A stretch of DNA of 64,000 nt. Origin: CALGKJ01 sp049322695 (lineage in GTDB: Bacteria > Bacillota > Clostridia > Lutisporales > Lutisporaceae). Location: the NCBI GenBank assembly GCA_049322695.1, contig JBMORW010000040.1:1-64000 (forward strand), in the 5' to 3' direction. Position numbers and translations under genes: made by a program. The notes beneath the pieces are model-generated. The model was not told where the DNA came from. It saw nothing but the letters and a program-made list of their open reading frames with translations, and made no database searches. Every line of letters starts with the position of its first letter. Position 1 is the first letter of the stretch. This document shows, piece by piece, positions 35,401 to 43,021 of the stretch.

Positions 35401-37380
35401 CATATCTTATGGTTTAAATATGACAAGGCATTTCATTATTTTGAACAGCTAAGAATGGAACTAAAAATAAGTTCAGACTATGGTATATATAATTCAGAAC
35501 TGTTATGTTATTTGGTTGGTTTATTTTTTGATTTCGGAGACTATAATGAAATGACGCGTTACGCAGCTAAGGTAAAAGATACAAGATATATTGTAGGCTA
35601 CAGCGCAGACAGTACTGTAGCATTATATACCGCACTTGCTGATGCTATAAAAAACAATAGCCTGAGCAGTGAAGTATTTAACAAGATAGTACTCAGCCTG
35701 CGAAATATAAAGGAAAAGGATGACAGAAAATATTATACATATAAAGCAGCTATGCTGCTGTATGATAAAGGTTGGATTGAAGCGTCAGATAATATAATAA
35801 ATTCGATCTCAAATGAAGAACCTGAGGATGACAGCAAAAGTGCAGCTTCTCTAATTAAAAAGTATATAGAACTAAGTAAGAAAGTTGATTGTAAGGAGCT
35901 TTATCTGCTTATTGAACAATGCAGCGCAGGTAATTGCATTTATATAGGTGCAAAGGCAGCTAAGAAGCTTGGTGATGATAGCTATACCAAAGAAAACCAC
36001 TATGAAGCATTAATTTACTATACCAATGCTCTTGGTATCATAAAAAGCATGATATCCTCAATTCCACCAAAATATCACGGTAAATTTTTGAAACACCATG
36101 GCTTTTACGAAATGCTTAATAGATATAAGGACTTGCTAAGGCTTTTGGCTATAAAAAATAAACGCATAGATAAAATAGCTAAGTTTAGCAGCATTGAGAA
36201 GATAATAACAGATAATCTCATAAAGGAATTGCTTAAGCAGGATCAGGTTACTAAATATGCTAAATCTATTATTACATTAAACTACGGCTATAAAGCTGCA
36301 GAATTTGATGAGCTTATTGAATTGCTTGATTTAGATACAATTACTAATATGGAGTATATTTGCCAGTATATAGCTTATGAATTACTGGCAAACAGGGTAA
36401 TCATAACAAAGGCAGATTATGATGGTGAATTTGTTTTGGCATCCAGCAATAAAAGTCTTAGAAAACCAGATGATCTAAGAATTTTTAAACTTGCAGAAAG
36501 CAGAATGGGGCCTATTGCATTCAATTTACACAACCGTGATGAAAACAGGTTAAATACTCTATATGATGAGTATGGCATCACGGCCGCGATATGTATCCCT
36601 ATTATTGCAAATTTTTCTGAAGTCAGCCTTGATAGTTATAGTTCGAGAACTGTTGGTTGTGCTGAAGAAAGAAATATTATTGGATATATATATGCAGAAG
36701 CTTTTAATTTCATTAATAAGACAGACTTAAGTTTTCTGAGCAGCTGTAGAAATGCACAAAAACTTGCCGTTCTGAATATTGAAAGGAATATGTTATATAG
36801 CTTTACTGACATGCATTCCTACACTGCAGAACAGGTGCAATTAAGTGATAAAGCATTAGAAAATGCTTGGTCGGAGACAGCTCCCGGATGTTATATATCT
36901 AATAAACTTTTATCTGATAGCCATAAAAGCGTCATAATAACTCAAATGCTCAAGCTTATAAAAGAAAATGTCTGCCATGTTAAGAAGCTTGAAGCTTTGC
37001 TGCAAGCTCTCTGTAGTACCATAGGTGCTCAATATGCCGCATTATTTGATGCTTCTGCAAAAGAGCCTGGTAATTTGATGGCCTGCCATGTTTCAGCTGA
37101 CAAAGATGAAAAAGAAGTAACATACAATTGGGAAATGATTAAAGCTGTAATAGAAAATTCTCACAGCATATACATGACAGATTGGGATAATATCGGAGGA
37201 TATGACAATATCACTAGAGTTCCATACTGGAATTCTATAATGATAGTTCCTGTGGTAAAAAATGGTTGTACAAAAGGAGTTTTTTATGCCGCCGTTGATA
37301 TGAGTATAAAAGAATTTACTTTGAACGATGCTGAGTTTGTAAATGTACTTTCAAGCATTGCAGCTGCTTTTTTAGCATAG
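32455..37380 (+). CDS. Pseudokinase-STAND ATPase-TPR-GAF signalling protein
   Basis: The 1641-residue protein starts with a protein-kinase-like region (1-270) that lacks HRD and DFG ('ITYKMINFENILFHY', 'FKLKSLAY'), so it is probably a pseudokinase. Residues ~278-560 are an AAA/STAND ATPase ('VGRRRELDYV', Walker A 'GDEGIGKTHF', Walker B 'TVFIFDNIDYAD'). Residues ~700-1150 are TPR repeats, and two GAF-like regions follow (~1260-1450, ~1500-1641). Relatives end in a histidine kinase or cyclase, but here no output domain exists. It should sense small molecules and change its assembly state. GTG 32455 follows AGGGGG by 8 bases. Confidence 0.8.
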   Translation: MKILNRKYRVINKLQHTDVIRSYTAFNIYSPETIVQLNVIDKRALPDKYWHQFFQCYKQYQSLGSEYFLKDIEFDFVKNIDGKATDGSLIYFVNEYIEKNCSIDEFITNTEEYDRLVMFAELCQWLNSLYSIGITYKMINFENILFHYNGDKHIFKLKSLAYNILSQYIKASRLSVEHNGNAVPESDERPDINILGLFLLTLFKQENSAKITLYPENAGGENSFSIDYKKLVGFASRLIGQANEKPYDSISKALCDFNMLFGFDFKPYKLKDIDRITTFKPLVGRRRELDYVSGIYTEDRSKTTETSVFLVHGDEGIGKTHFLMELKNIFSIRGIDVYSAFDLQTEEDSGDRKAIIKILKSIMEVSDRYLLDEYEQEIIRSLPELNRDRPNALKNINVEHYDERTFLWRTIDYVNRVIKENPTVFIFDNIDYADDTTIDIVEMLFNNNLCGNKVYVLSYTGQECYKNEKLKAVLERLKNSPQISHVYLEGLSFDESAEYINTILPGGKNANIISNRIYEFSKGNPLYIQEMIKSMLLNGIIFFNYETDAWKVTEKINELEIPQSIEEIMENNINFLSDKEMDILRILSVFNIPVSVEVLNMLLEKKWTGLIIKELVYKGLITISYVKDKKLYKLQNNMLKYLIYKKIADPYKKLLHQIAAQVLEDLVKVERSTYFHELLYHLEKAGAETKAIKHCVENAEIMEKVKNNDECIRSLERAALLYKSVKMKSHYDECSLLIRLGFKRYEKADYEKALECFNTAFQYAKKERQYKLCVDVLVNISKVYHMMNNTKENHQAINKAKAYLKKVNYTFGELNISIQEARFCYRAKDYEKQSEIAKQAVSLCINEYACFKGEFYYLIGTAQQRLKLFEEAINNCELALKSYEVFNDLYGMINSNIVLANLYEDCWNDRERSLNCLIQARQVNKQLGSLLSEMHIAANTVRFYVYDNFKAAYENIRDTQAASKKLGNKRMVFWSNIYMLFLHILWFKYDKAFHYFEQLRMELKISSDYGIYNSELLCYLVGLFFDFGDYNEMTRYAAKVKDTRYIVGYSADSTVALYTALADAIKNNSLSSEVFNKIVLSLRNIKEKDDRKYYTYKAAMLLYDKGWIEASDNIINSISNEEPEDDSKSAASLIKKYIELSKKVDCKELYLLIEQCSAGNCIYIGAKAAKKLGDDSYTKENHYEALIYYTNALGIIKSMISSIPPKYHGKFLKHHGFYEMLNRYKDLLRLLAIKNKRIDKIAKFSSIEKIITDNLIKELLKQDQVTKYAKSIITLNYGYKAAEFDELIELLDLDTITNMEYICQYIAYELLANRVIITKADYDGEFVLASSNKSLRKPDDLRIFKLAESRMGPIAFNLHNRDENRLNTLYDEYGITAAICIPIIANFSEVSLDSYSSRTVGCAEERNIIGYIYAEAFNFINKTDLSFLSSCRNAQKLAVLNIERNMLYSFTDMHSYTAEQVQLSDKALENAWSETAPGCYISNKLLSDSHKSVIITQMLKLIKENVCHVKKLEALLQALCSTIGAQYAALFDASAKEPGNLMACHVSADKDEKEVTYNWEMIKAVIENSHSIYMTDWDNIGGYDNITRVPYWNSIMIVPVVKNGCTKGVFYAAVDMSIKEFTLNDAEFVNVLSSIAAAFLA

Positions 37381-37590
37381 CATAAGCAGACGCAGATACC
37401 AATGTATACATCAGCCATACAACCAGCATGAATGATATGCCTGACAAAACAGCTTCAAAGCCGATTTGCCTGCCTGCTTTCTGCGGAATAAGAGAAAGAC
37501 TGGTTAATGTACTGCAAAATCCGAAAGCACTATAACAGATAGTGATGCAGCAAGGCTTTATATGGAAAACCGGATAAAAGATATAGATAA
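37381..37590. other. Gap with no supported gene
   Basis: A hydrophobic minus-strand reading frame spans 37603-37316 but has no ribosome site and overlaps the end of the giant gene. I see nothing else in this stretch before the terminator at 37591. Confidence 0.4.
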
Positions 37591-37619
37591 AGGGCTGACC
37601 CATATTATAGGTCAGCCCT
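37591..37619 (-). terminator. Terminator of the FtsX-type operon
   Basis: AGGGCTGACC pairs with GGTCAGCCCT around nine bases, next to the stop codon of the permease gene; on the minus strand TTTATC follows. Confidence 0.75.
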
Positions 37620-37624
37620 AAGCA

Positions 37625-39871
37625 TTATTCCATACCAGCCTTCAATGCTTCCTGCATGGATATTCTGTTTACCTTTTTCTTGCTCAGATGCTTTGACAGC
37701 TCATATGTCAGGTATATTACAACAAAGCCTGCCAGCATGAAAATGTAGTTTATTCTGACGGGGAAAGTAAAATTCATCTGCTGAGCCATTGAGGAAAACA
37801 TCACTCTCAGTGAAGCAAGCAGCATGGGAATTCCTATAATATACCCTGCGACTATAATAAAGGAGGAGCTGTTCAAAATGAGAGAGTATACTTCCTTTTT
37901 ATTATAACCGAATATCTTCATCAATGAGATGCTTTCCTTATTTTCCTCAATTATCAGAGAGGTAACAACATATATTACTAGCAAACCTATTATGAATGAC
38001 ATGAAGGCAATCATACCAAGCATTTTCTGCATTGGTGCTGTCATATCCTCAAAGGCCCTTATCAACTCGCCTATGGTAGCCTTTCTTAGCAGTTGGTTTT
38101 CCGGTATATCCAGTTTTTCGGTACTCCAAAGTCCCATATAGCTGTTGGTCGGATAGTCAAGCATAGTGTTGAACTGCTCCAGCGGCATATATATAGTCTC
38201 ACCTACATAGGTTTCTGCTATACTGTCTATTATCAAACTGTACTCCCGGGCATCCAGCTTATTTACGATACGTATTGTGTCTTTAGGCTCCAGGGCCAGT
38301 TTATCTGCCAGAGGCTTGGTTATAATTATGCTGTTTGTATTCAATGGATTTCCATTTTTATCTTTCAGGCTGATTAATTTCGAATCAGCTTGTATGCCGT
38401 ATACTGCAAAGTCTGCCTGTTCATCCTCCTTCAAGGTGAAGGGGGATATTGAAAATATTTCACCGCTTTTTGCTTGTTCCAGCTGCAGCGAATTGAAAAC
38501 ATACTCATATTCATATTTAAATACTTCATTATAGCTTTCCTTCATTAAATAATCCATTGAACTTTTTGTTACAAAGCCAAACAGCAGAAGCATAGTTGCT
38601 ACAGCAACGCCTAACAGGAGGAACATGCTTCTTGGTATACTCCTGAGCTGTTCTCTAACCTTAAATTTTGAAGAAAAACTTAATCTGTCCAGCTTGAGCT
38701 TTTTCTCGATAAAGCCTACCTTGCCTTTGTCTTTACCACCTTTCATCAGGTCTACGGGAGAACTCATTAGAGCCCTGTTCACTACCAAATAACCGCTGAT
38801 GCAAAGGAAGGCAACCGGAAGCATTATGCTTGTAAATACATAAACAATATCAAAGCTTACAGCATCAAGAGGCAGATTAAAATATACAGCCATGAAGTCA
38901 AGCATGGGTCTTAGCGTCAGTGCACCCAAAAGTGTGCCTATGGTTCCTCCGGTTAGTGCTATAACCAACGGATACATGAGATAATGTTTGATTATTTCTC
39001 CCCTTCTGTAGCCTAGAGCATATATTGTACCTATTGTTACTGCCTCTTTTTTTAGCATTCTCCACATTACTATCCCTGCTAATATGCAGGAAAGAAGCAA
39101 TATGGCTATGGGCAGTGAAGTACTTACCTGCTTCATACCGTCAATCTTAAGACTCACAAAGGTAACTCTCGGATTCTCATTGATATTTGTCCATCTAAGT
39201 ATGATAATGTTTTCTTTTCTAAGGTATTCCTTCAGTTCATTTATCTTCTCACCTATATTGGCATTATCCTTGAATTTCACTGAGTAGAAGCTTATGCCTG
39301 TATTTATTGTGTCAAAATCCTCCCGGCTGATTACTGCAATACCAAATGTATTGGGATTACTCAGCAGGTCTGTTTCCTCCTTTAGAGGATATATATAGTT
39401 AGGCAGTGACATGTACCCTGAAATCTCAAAAGACCTTCCATGTATCAAGATGCTGCTGCCTATCTCCAGTTTGTTTGCTTTGGCAAAAGCCGGGTCCAGC
39501 ATTATGCTGCCTCTGCCTTTGGCTTCTCCTTCAATTACTGCCGGAAGGTTGAGCTTACTGCCCGCGCTGAATATTCTTATGGTTTTTTCCTCAGATAATG
39601 AATAGTCAGATACAATACCTTCCTCTATCAGTATATTGAATCTTGCTTCCAAATCCTGAAGATTGCCAAGCTTCTTGTCTGTAATGAAGCTGGCATCCTC
39701 CTGAAGGTAGTCCTTAACAAAGGCATCAGTTATTTTTGTCATATTAGACGAAAGCTGGTTCAACATAGTGAAGAGCAGGCAGCTGATAATGATAAGAACC
39801 AGTGAACCTAAATATTGAGCTTTATTGCTCATTATGGTTCTTTTAATTTTCTTATTTATAACCATTACCAT
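37625..39871 (-). CDS. FtsX-like ABC permease
   Basis: This 748-residue protein has an N-terminal membrane segment, a long extracytoplasmic domain (~40-250), three membrane segments, a second outer domain and three more segments, the MacB/FtsX layout with a duplicated permease. 'LMKIFGYNKKEVYSLILN' near the end is a typical FtsX coupling region. With the adjacent ATPase it would form a mechanotransmission or lipid/peptide export complex. The gene overlaps the ATPase end by 7 bases. ATG 39871 and 39865 are both plausible starts; the second forms a TAATG overlap. The TetR gene at the head of the operon controls it. Confidence 0.9.
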   Translation of the reverse strand: MVMVINKKIKRTIMSNKAQYLGSLVLIIISCLLFTMLNQLSSNMTKITDAFVKDYLQEDASFITDKKLGNLQDLEARFNILIEEGIVSDYSLSEEKTIRIFSAGSKLNLPAVIEGEAKGRGSIMLDPAFAKANKLEIGSSILIHGRSFEISGYMSLPNYIYPLKEETDLLSNPNTFGIAVISREDFDTINTGISFYSVKFKDNANIGEKINELKEYLRKENIIILRWTNINENPRVTFVSLKIDGMKQVSTSLPIAILLLSCILAGIVMWRMLKKEAVTIGTIYALGYRRGEIIKHYLMYPLVIALTGGTIGTLLGALTLRPMLDFMAVYFNLPLDAVSFDIVYVFTSIMLPVAFLCISGYLVVNRALMSSPVDLMKGGKDKGKVGFIEKKLKLDRLSFSSKFKVREQLRSIPRSMFLLLGVAVATMLLLFGFVTKSSMDYLMKESYNEVFKYEYEYVFNSLQLEQAKSGEIFSISPFTLKEDEQADFAVYGIQADSKLISLKDKNGNPLNTNSIIITKPLADKLALEPKDTIRIVNKLDAREYSLIIDSIAETYVGETIYMPLEQFNTMLDYPTNSYMGLWSTEKLDIPENQLLRKATIGELIRAFEDMTAPMQKMLGMIAFMSFIIGLLVIYVVTSLIIEENKESISLMKIFGYNKKEVYSLILNSSSFIIVAGYIIGIPMLLASLRVMFSSMAQQMNFTFPVRINYIFMLAGFVVIYLTYELSKHLSKKKVNRISMQEALKAGME

Positions 39872-40563
39872 TCAATCCTTTCTGCAGAGATAATATTCTC
39901 ATTCACAACGGATTCAATAATTTCTCCGCTTCTAACCTTGAACACTCTGCTGGCCATGGCACTGATTGCAGTATTGTGTGTTATCATTAATATAGTAGTA
40001 CCAAAATCTTTATTTATTTGCTGAAGCAGCCTGAGTATTTCCCTGGAGGTAATAAAGTCCAAGGCTCCTGTAGGCTCATCACATAACAGAAGCTTGGGAT
40101 TCTTAACGACAGCTCTTGCTATGGATACCCGCTGCTGCTCGCCACCGCTCAGCTCACGGGGGAACCTATTCTTTTTGTCCAGCATTCCGACTGCCTGTAG
40201 GATTTTGTCTGTATCCAACGGGTTCTTGCTGATATTTGATACTATTTCCACATTTTCGCCTACCGTAAGGTTTGGTATCAGATTATAGAACTGGAAAATA
40301 AAGCCTACCTGGCCTCTTCGATAGTCTGTAAGCTCTATATCGCTCATAACTGCAACATCGGCTCCATCCACTTCAACCTTACCTGAATCACATCTGTCGA
40401 TTCCGCCTATTATATTCATAAGAGTTGACTTACCGGAACCTGAGGGACCAAGAATTACCCCTATTTCCCCCTTATCAAGCTCCATAGTGACACCTTTGAG
40501 TACATTTGTAACCACTTCACCGGTCTTATAGCTTTTCTTTAGGCTTTCAACTTTTAAGAACAT
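39865..40563 (-). CDS. ABC transporter ATP-binding protein (MacB/LolD-like)
   Basis: The 232-residue protein has Walker A 'GPSGSGKST', signature 'LSGGEQQRVSIARA', Walker B 'LLLCDEPTGALD' and the switch His in 'ITHNTAI'. It fits the MacB/FtsE/LolD group that pairs with FtsX-like permeases. It sits between the TetR regulator (TAATG overlap) and the permease (7-base overlap), so the three are translated as one unit. ATP use at the inner face of the membrane powers the permease. Confidence 0.93.
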   Translation of the reverse strand: MFLKVESLKKSYKTGEVVTNVLKGVTMELDKGEIGVILGPSGSGKSTLMNIIGGIDRCDSGKVEVDGADVAVMSDIELTDYRRGQVGFIFQFYNLIPNLTVGENVEIVSNISKNPLDTDKILQAVGMLDKKNRFPRELSGGEQQRVSIARAVVKNPKLLLCDEPTGALDFITSREILRLLQQINKDFGTTILMITHNTAISAMASRVFKVRSGEIIESVVNENIISAERIEW

Positions 40564-41207
40564 TATTTTACCCCCATTCCATTTCTCATCAACTCGCTAA
40601 TGGCTCTGATTTCTTTTTCAAATATACTGAAATCCTCATCTATAATATCATCTCCCTTGGCTCTTGCCTTATTCATCAGATATTCCTTAAATTTAACAGA
40701 TACTCCAGTCATAAAGAGTGATAACATATTATCGTCTATATCCCTTCTGATTACTCCGTTTTCCTTTCCTTCCCTTATCATTTTCAGAATCTGCTCATCC
40801 ATGGCCTTCATCATGAAGCTCATGGATTCATCCTTGATACTAGCATATTTACCCAAAAACACATCCTGAAGGAAAACTACTACCTCTCTTTCCTCCCGGA
40901 GCTGAATCCATACTTCCTTGTAGTTTTGATACATATACTCAAATACATTGAAATGCTGCTGACTTTGGCGGAGATTATGACTATACTTTTGTATCATAAG
41001 CTTTGTTGCCCAGGTGATGCAGTATAAGAACAGCTCTTTTTTATTTTCAAAATATTGATACATACTTCCTTTGGCTACTCCGGCGTTTTTGGCAATATCA
41101 CCTATATTACCTTTTTCAAACCCATGAGTAAGGAACTCATGTACTGCAGCTCTCATCACCTTCTCTTGTTTTTCTTCTGATAAGTTAAAAAATGTTTCCT
41201 TAGGCAA
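40563..41207 (-). CDS. TetR family regulator of the ABC operon
   Basis: The 214-residue protein has the TetR helix-turn-helix 'GNIGDIAKNAGVAKGSMYQYFENKKELFLY' in its first 60 residues; the remaining helices form a ligand pocket and dimer face. It is the first gene of the operon and faces two tandem palindromes over its own promoter. This makes it the probable autorepressor, with the transport substrate as likely inducer. The ligand is unknown. Confidence 0.92.
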   Translation of the reverse strand: MPKETFFNLSEEKQEKVMRAAVHEFLTHGFEKGNIGDIAKNAGVAKGSMYQYFENKKELFLYCITWATKLMIQKYSHNLRQSQQHFNVFEYMYQNYKEVWIQLREEREVVVFLQDVFLGKYASIKDESMSFMMKAMDEQILKMIREGKENGVIRRDIDDNMLSLFMTGVSVKFKEYLMNKARAKGDDIIDEDFSIFEKEIRAISELMRNGMGVK

Positions 41208-41229
41208 TCTATCACCTGCTTAATAAATA

Positions 41230-41263
41230 ATATGACTCACGAGTCATATGACTCTTTAGTCAT
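41230..41263 (-). promoter_or_regulatory. Two tandem TetR operator palindromes
   Basis: TATGACTC-AC-GAGTCATA (41231-41248) and TATGACT-CTTT-AGTCATA (41246-41263) share the TATGACT half-site and overlap by three bases. They cover the expected transcription start of the TetR operon, which explains repression. Confidence 0.7.
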
Positions 41264-41292
41264 ATTGTAATACTATTTTGAATGTATGTCAA
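41264..41292 (-). promoter_or_regulatory. Promoter of the TetR-ABC operon
   Basis: On the minus strand TTGACA (41292-41287) and TACAAT (41269-41264) are 17 bases apart. Start near 41257 would fall inside the palindromes. Confidence 0.8.
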
Positions 41293-41591
41293 TAAATATT
41301 ATTAAACAACTAAATCGGAAACCTTATGGATTTAATGCTTAGTTATTTGCATCAGACTTCTAGGTCCGAAAAAACCTTAATTGCTCATGATATTGGCTCT
41401 TAAGGTACACCAGCAGTCAATAAGCTGGCTATATAGCCTATAATGTACTTTTCATTGTGGAAATGTGGCCACCTGTTTACAATAATTCTGACCTGCCACG
41501 TCTTATCAAACTATAAAAATATAACCTGCTATTAGACATTAGTCACACATTAACGTATATAGTTAAGAATAGGAAAAAAGGAGTGAGTTAA
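41293..41591. other. Upstream region of the FMN-binding gene
   Basis: Beyond the divergent TetR promoter, no gene, clear promoter or terminator stands out. ACCTTAA and TTAAGGT near 41376-41406 could pair weakly. Confidence 0.4.
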
Positions 41592-41975
41592 ATGAAGCTG
41601 GTACTTAGAATACTATTATCACTAACTCTGATTGCTGCATTGATAATCGGAGGAGGATTATTCTATTTAACAAGAGGGCTGGATGCAGGAGCAGTGCTTG
41701 AAATCAATGCTGTAGATCTGACGAAGCTCAACGACGGCGAATATGAAGGCGAATACAACGGCGGAAGATGGACCAATAAGGTGAAGGTGACAGTGGCAGG
41801 GAATAAAATAATTGAAGTGAATATTGAAAAGGATGTTGCATTTGCCATACCTGAGCTTTCTCAAAAGGTCATAGATGCAGTACTTAAAAATCAAAATACC
41901 AAAGTTGATGCCGTTACTGGTTCTACGGTTACTTCCAAAGCATATCTGAAGGCTATCGAAAATGCATTAAAGTAA
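41592..41975 (+). CDS. FMN-binding domain protein (membrane-anchored)
   Basis: The 127-residue protein has one N-terminal membrane anchor (~7-27) and an FMN_bind domain ('DGEYEGEYNGGRWTNKVKVTV'). It ends with 'DAVTGSTVTSKAYLKAIENAL', matching the D-x-x-[ST]-G-[AST]-T motif where ApbE attaches FMN to a Thr. It would carry covalent FMN outside the membrane and pass electrons. ApbE is not in this window. ATG follows AAAGGAG. The esterase gene begins 29 bases later and may be co-transcribed, though the link in function is unclear. Confidence 0.85.
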   Translation: MKLVLRILLSLTLIAALIIGGGLFYLTRGLDAGAVLEINAVDLTKLNDGEYEGEYNGGRWTNKVKVTVAGNKIIEVNIEKDVAFAIPELSQKVIDAVLKNQNTKVDAVTGSTVTSKAYLKAIENALK

Positions 41976-42004
41976 ATTTTGGGTATCATAAACAGAGGAG
42001 TAAT

Positions 42005-42988
42005 ATGAAGCAAAAAAGACTGCGAAAAGCCGGTATAATTCTGCTTGTATTGACGATTGTAATTACTGCAATCTTTATTATCCCAGTTCTTAGACATACT
42101 GCAGTGGTGCTTGTTTGGGGTGCTATTGATAAGCTTGAGGATAGTAAAGCAGGTAAAGCAGTTTTGCCTGAAGGGGTTGCAATAATACAGGATGTTCCTT
42201 ACATTGAGGATGGTATAAAGGAGCATATGCTGGACATGTATTATCCTGAAGCTGTCAGCGGGCAGCTGCCTGTTATTATGTTTATCCATGGAGGCGGCTT
42301 TGTTTCGGGAGATAAAAAGTTTGTCAGGCAATACTGCATGACACTGGCGGATAAAGGATATATAGTATTTAATGTAAATTACAGATTAGCACCGAAATAT
42401 CAGAGCCCCGCCCAAATAAAGGATATCATAGCAGCATTGGAATGGGTAGAAAAGAACTGCAGCAAATATAATGGCGATCCTGATGCTATTGTATTAGCAG
42501 GGAATTCGGCAGGAGCGTATTTGGCTGGAATGGCAGCAGTTCTGTGTACAAATGAAGGCTATGCAGGCGAGCTGGAATTGGAAGAGCCTGCTGTGAGGAA
42601 TATTGACGGGGTTCTGCTTTTCAGCGGTGTATACGATCTGAAGACAGGCTCCAGGAGCGGTTTTCCATCTATAAAAAGTGATATTGAGATGCTTTTGGGA
42701 ACGATAAACATACTTGATTCTGCGTATGCAGATAAGCTTTCGGTGCTTAATGGTATTAATGAAGATTTTCCACCCGCATTTATAAGCAGCGGGGAAGCAG
42801 ACTGGCTGCATGGTGAATCTGCTGAGCTTACCAAGCTAATAAATAAGATGGGTATATATCATAAATCACTACTTTTTGATAAAAGTGAAAAGAGGGCAAT
42901 GCATGACTACCAATTCAGATTGGAGCTTGATATATCCAAGCAGTGCCTGGAAGAGGCAGTTGAGTTTTTAGGGCATGTTACAAAGTAA
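42005..42988 (+). CDS. Alpha/beta hydrolase (esterase/lipase, HSL type)
   Basis: The 327-residue protein has a single N-terminal membrane segment, so it probably faces outside, and an esterase core. It shows the oxyanion 'MFIHGGGFVSGD', 'VFNVNYRLAPKYQ', the nucleophile 'LAGNSAGAYLAG' and a C-terminal 'RAMHDYQ' with the likely His; an Asp lies near 'SGEADWLHG'. It should hydrolyse short acyl esters. The preceding FMN-binding gene is the only neighbour in the unit. Substrate unknown. Confidence 0.87.
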   Translation: MKQKRLRKAGIILLVLTIVITAIFIIPVLRHTAVVLVWGAIDKLEDSKAGKAVLPEGVAIIQDVPYIEDGIKEHMLDMYYPEAVSGQLPVIMFIHGGGFVSGDKKFVRQYCMTLADKGYIVFNVNYRLAPKYQSPAQIKDIIAALEWVEKNCSKYNGDPDAIVLAGNSAGAYLAGMAAVLCTNEGYAGELELEEPAVRNIDGVLLFSGVYDLKTGSRSGFPSIKSDIEMLLGTINILDSAYADKLSVLNGINEDFPPAFISSGEADWLHGESAELTKLINKMGIYHKSLLFDKSEKRAMHDYQFRLELDISKQCLEEAVEFLGHVTK

Positions 42989-42991
42989 TAT

Positions 42992-43017
42992 AAAAGCACT
43001 ACCGCGGTAGTGCTTTT
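42992..43017. terminator. Bidirectional terminator
   Basis: AAAAGCACTACC pairs with GGTAGTGCTTTT around GC, between the esterase and the convergent histidine kinase gene. Confidence 0.88.
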
Positions 43018-43021
43018 ATGA

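Noticed and set aside
37316..37603. Hydrophobic minus-strand frame of 95 codons
   Set aside because: It has no ribosome site, no recognisable family and overlaps the 3' end of the giant gene.
41376..41406. Hairpin ACCTTAA/TTAAGGT
   Set aside because: Short stem, long loop, no T run and no gene end nearby.
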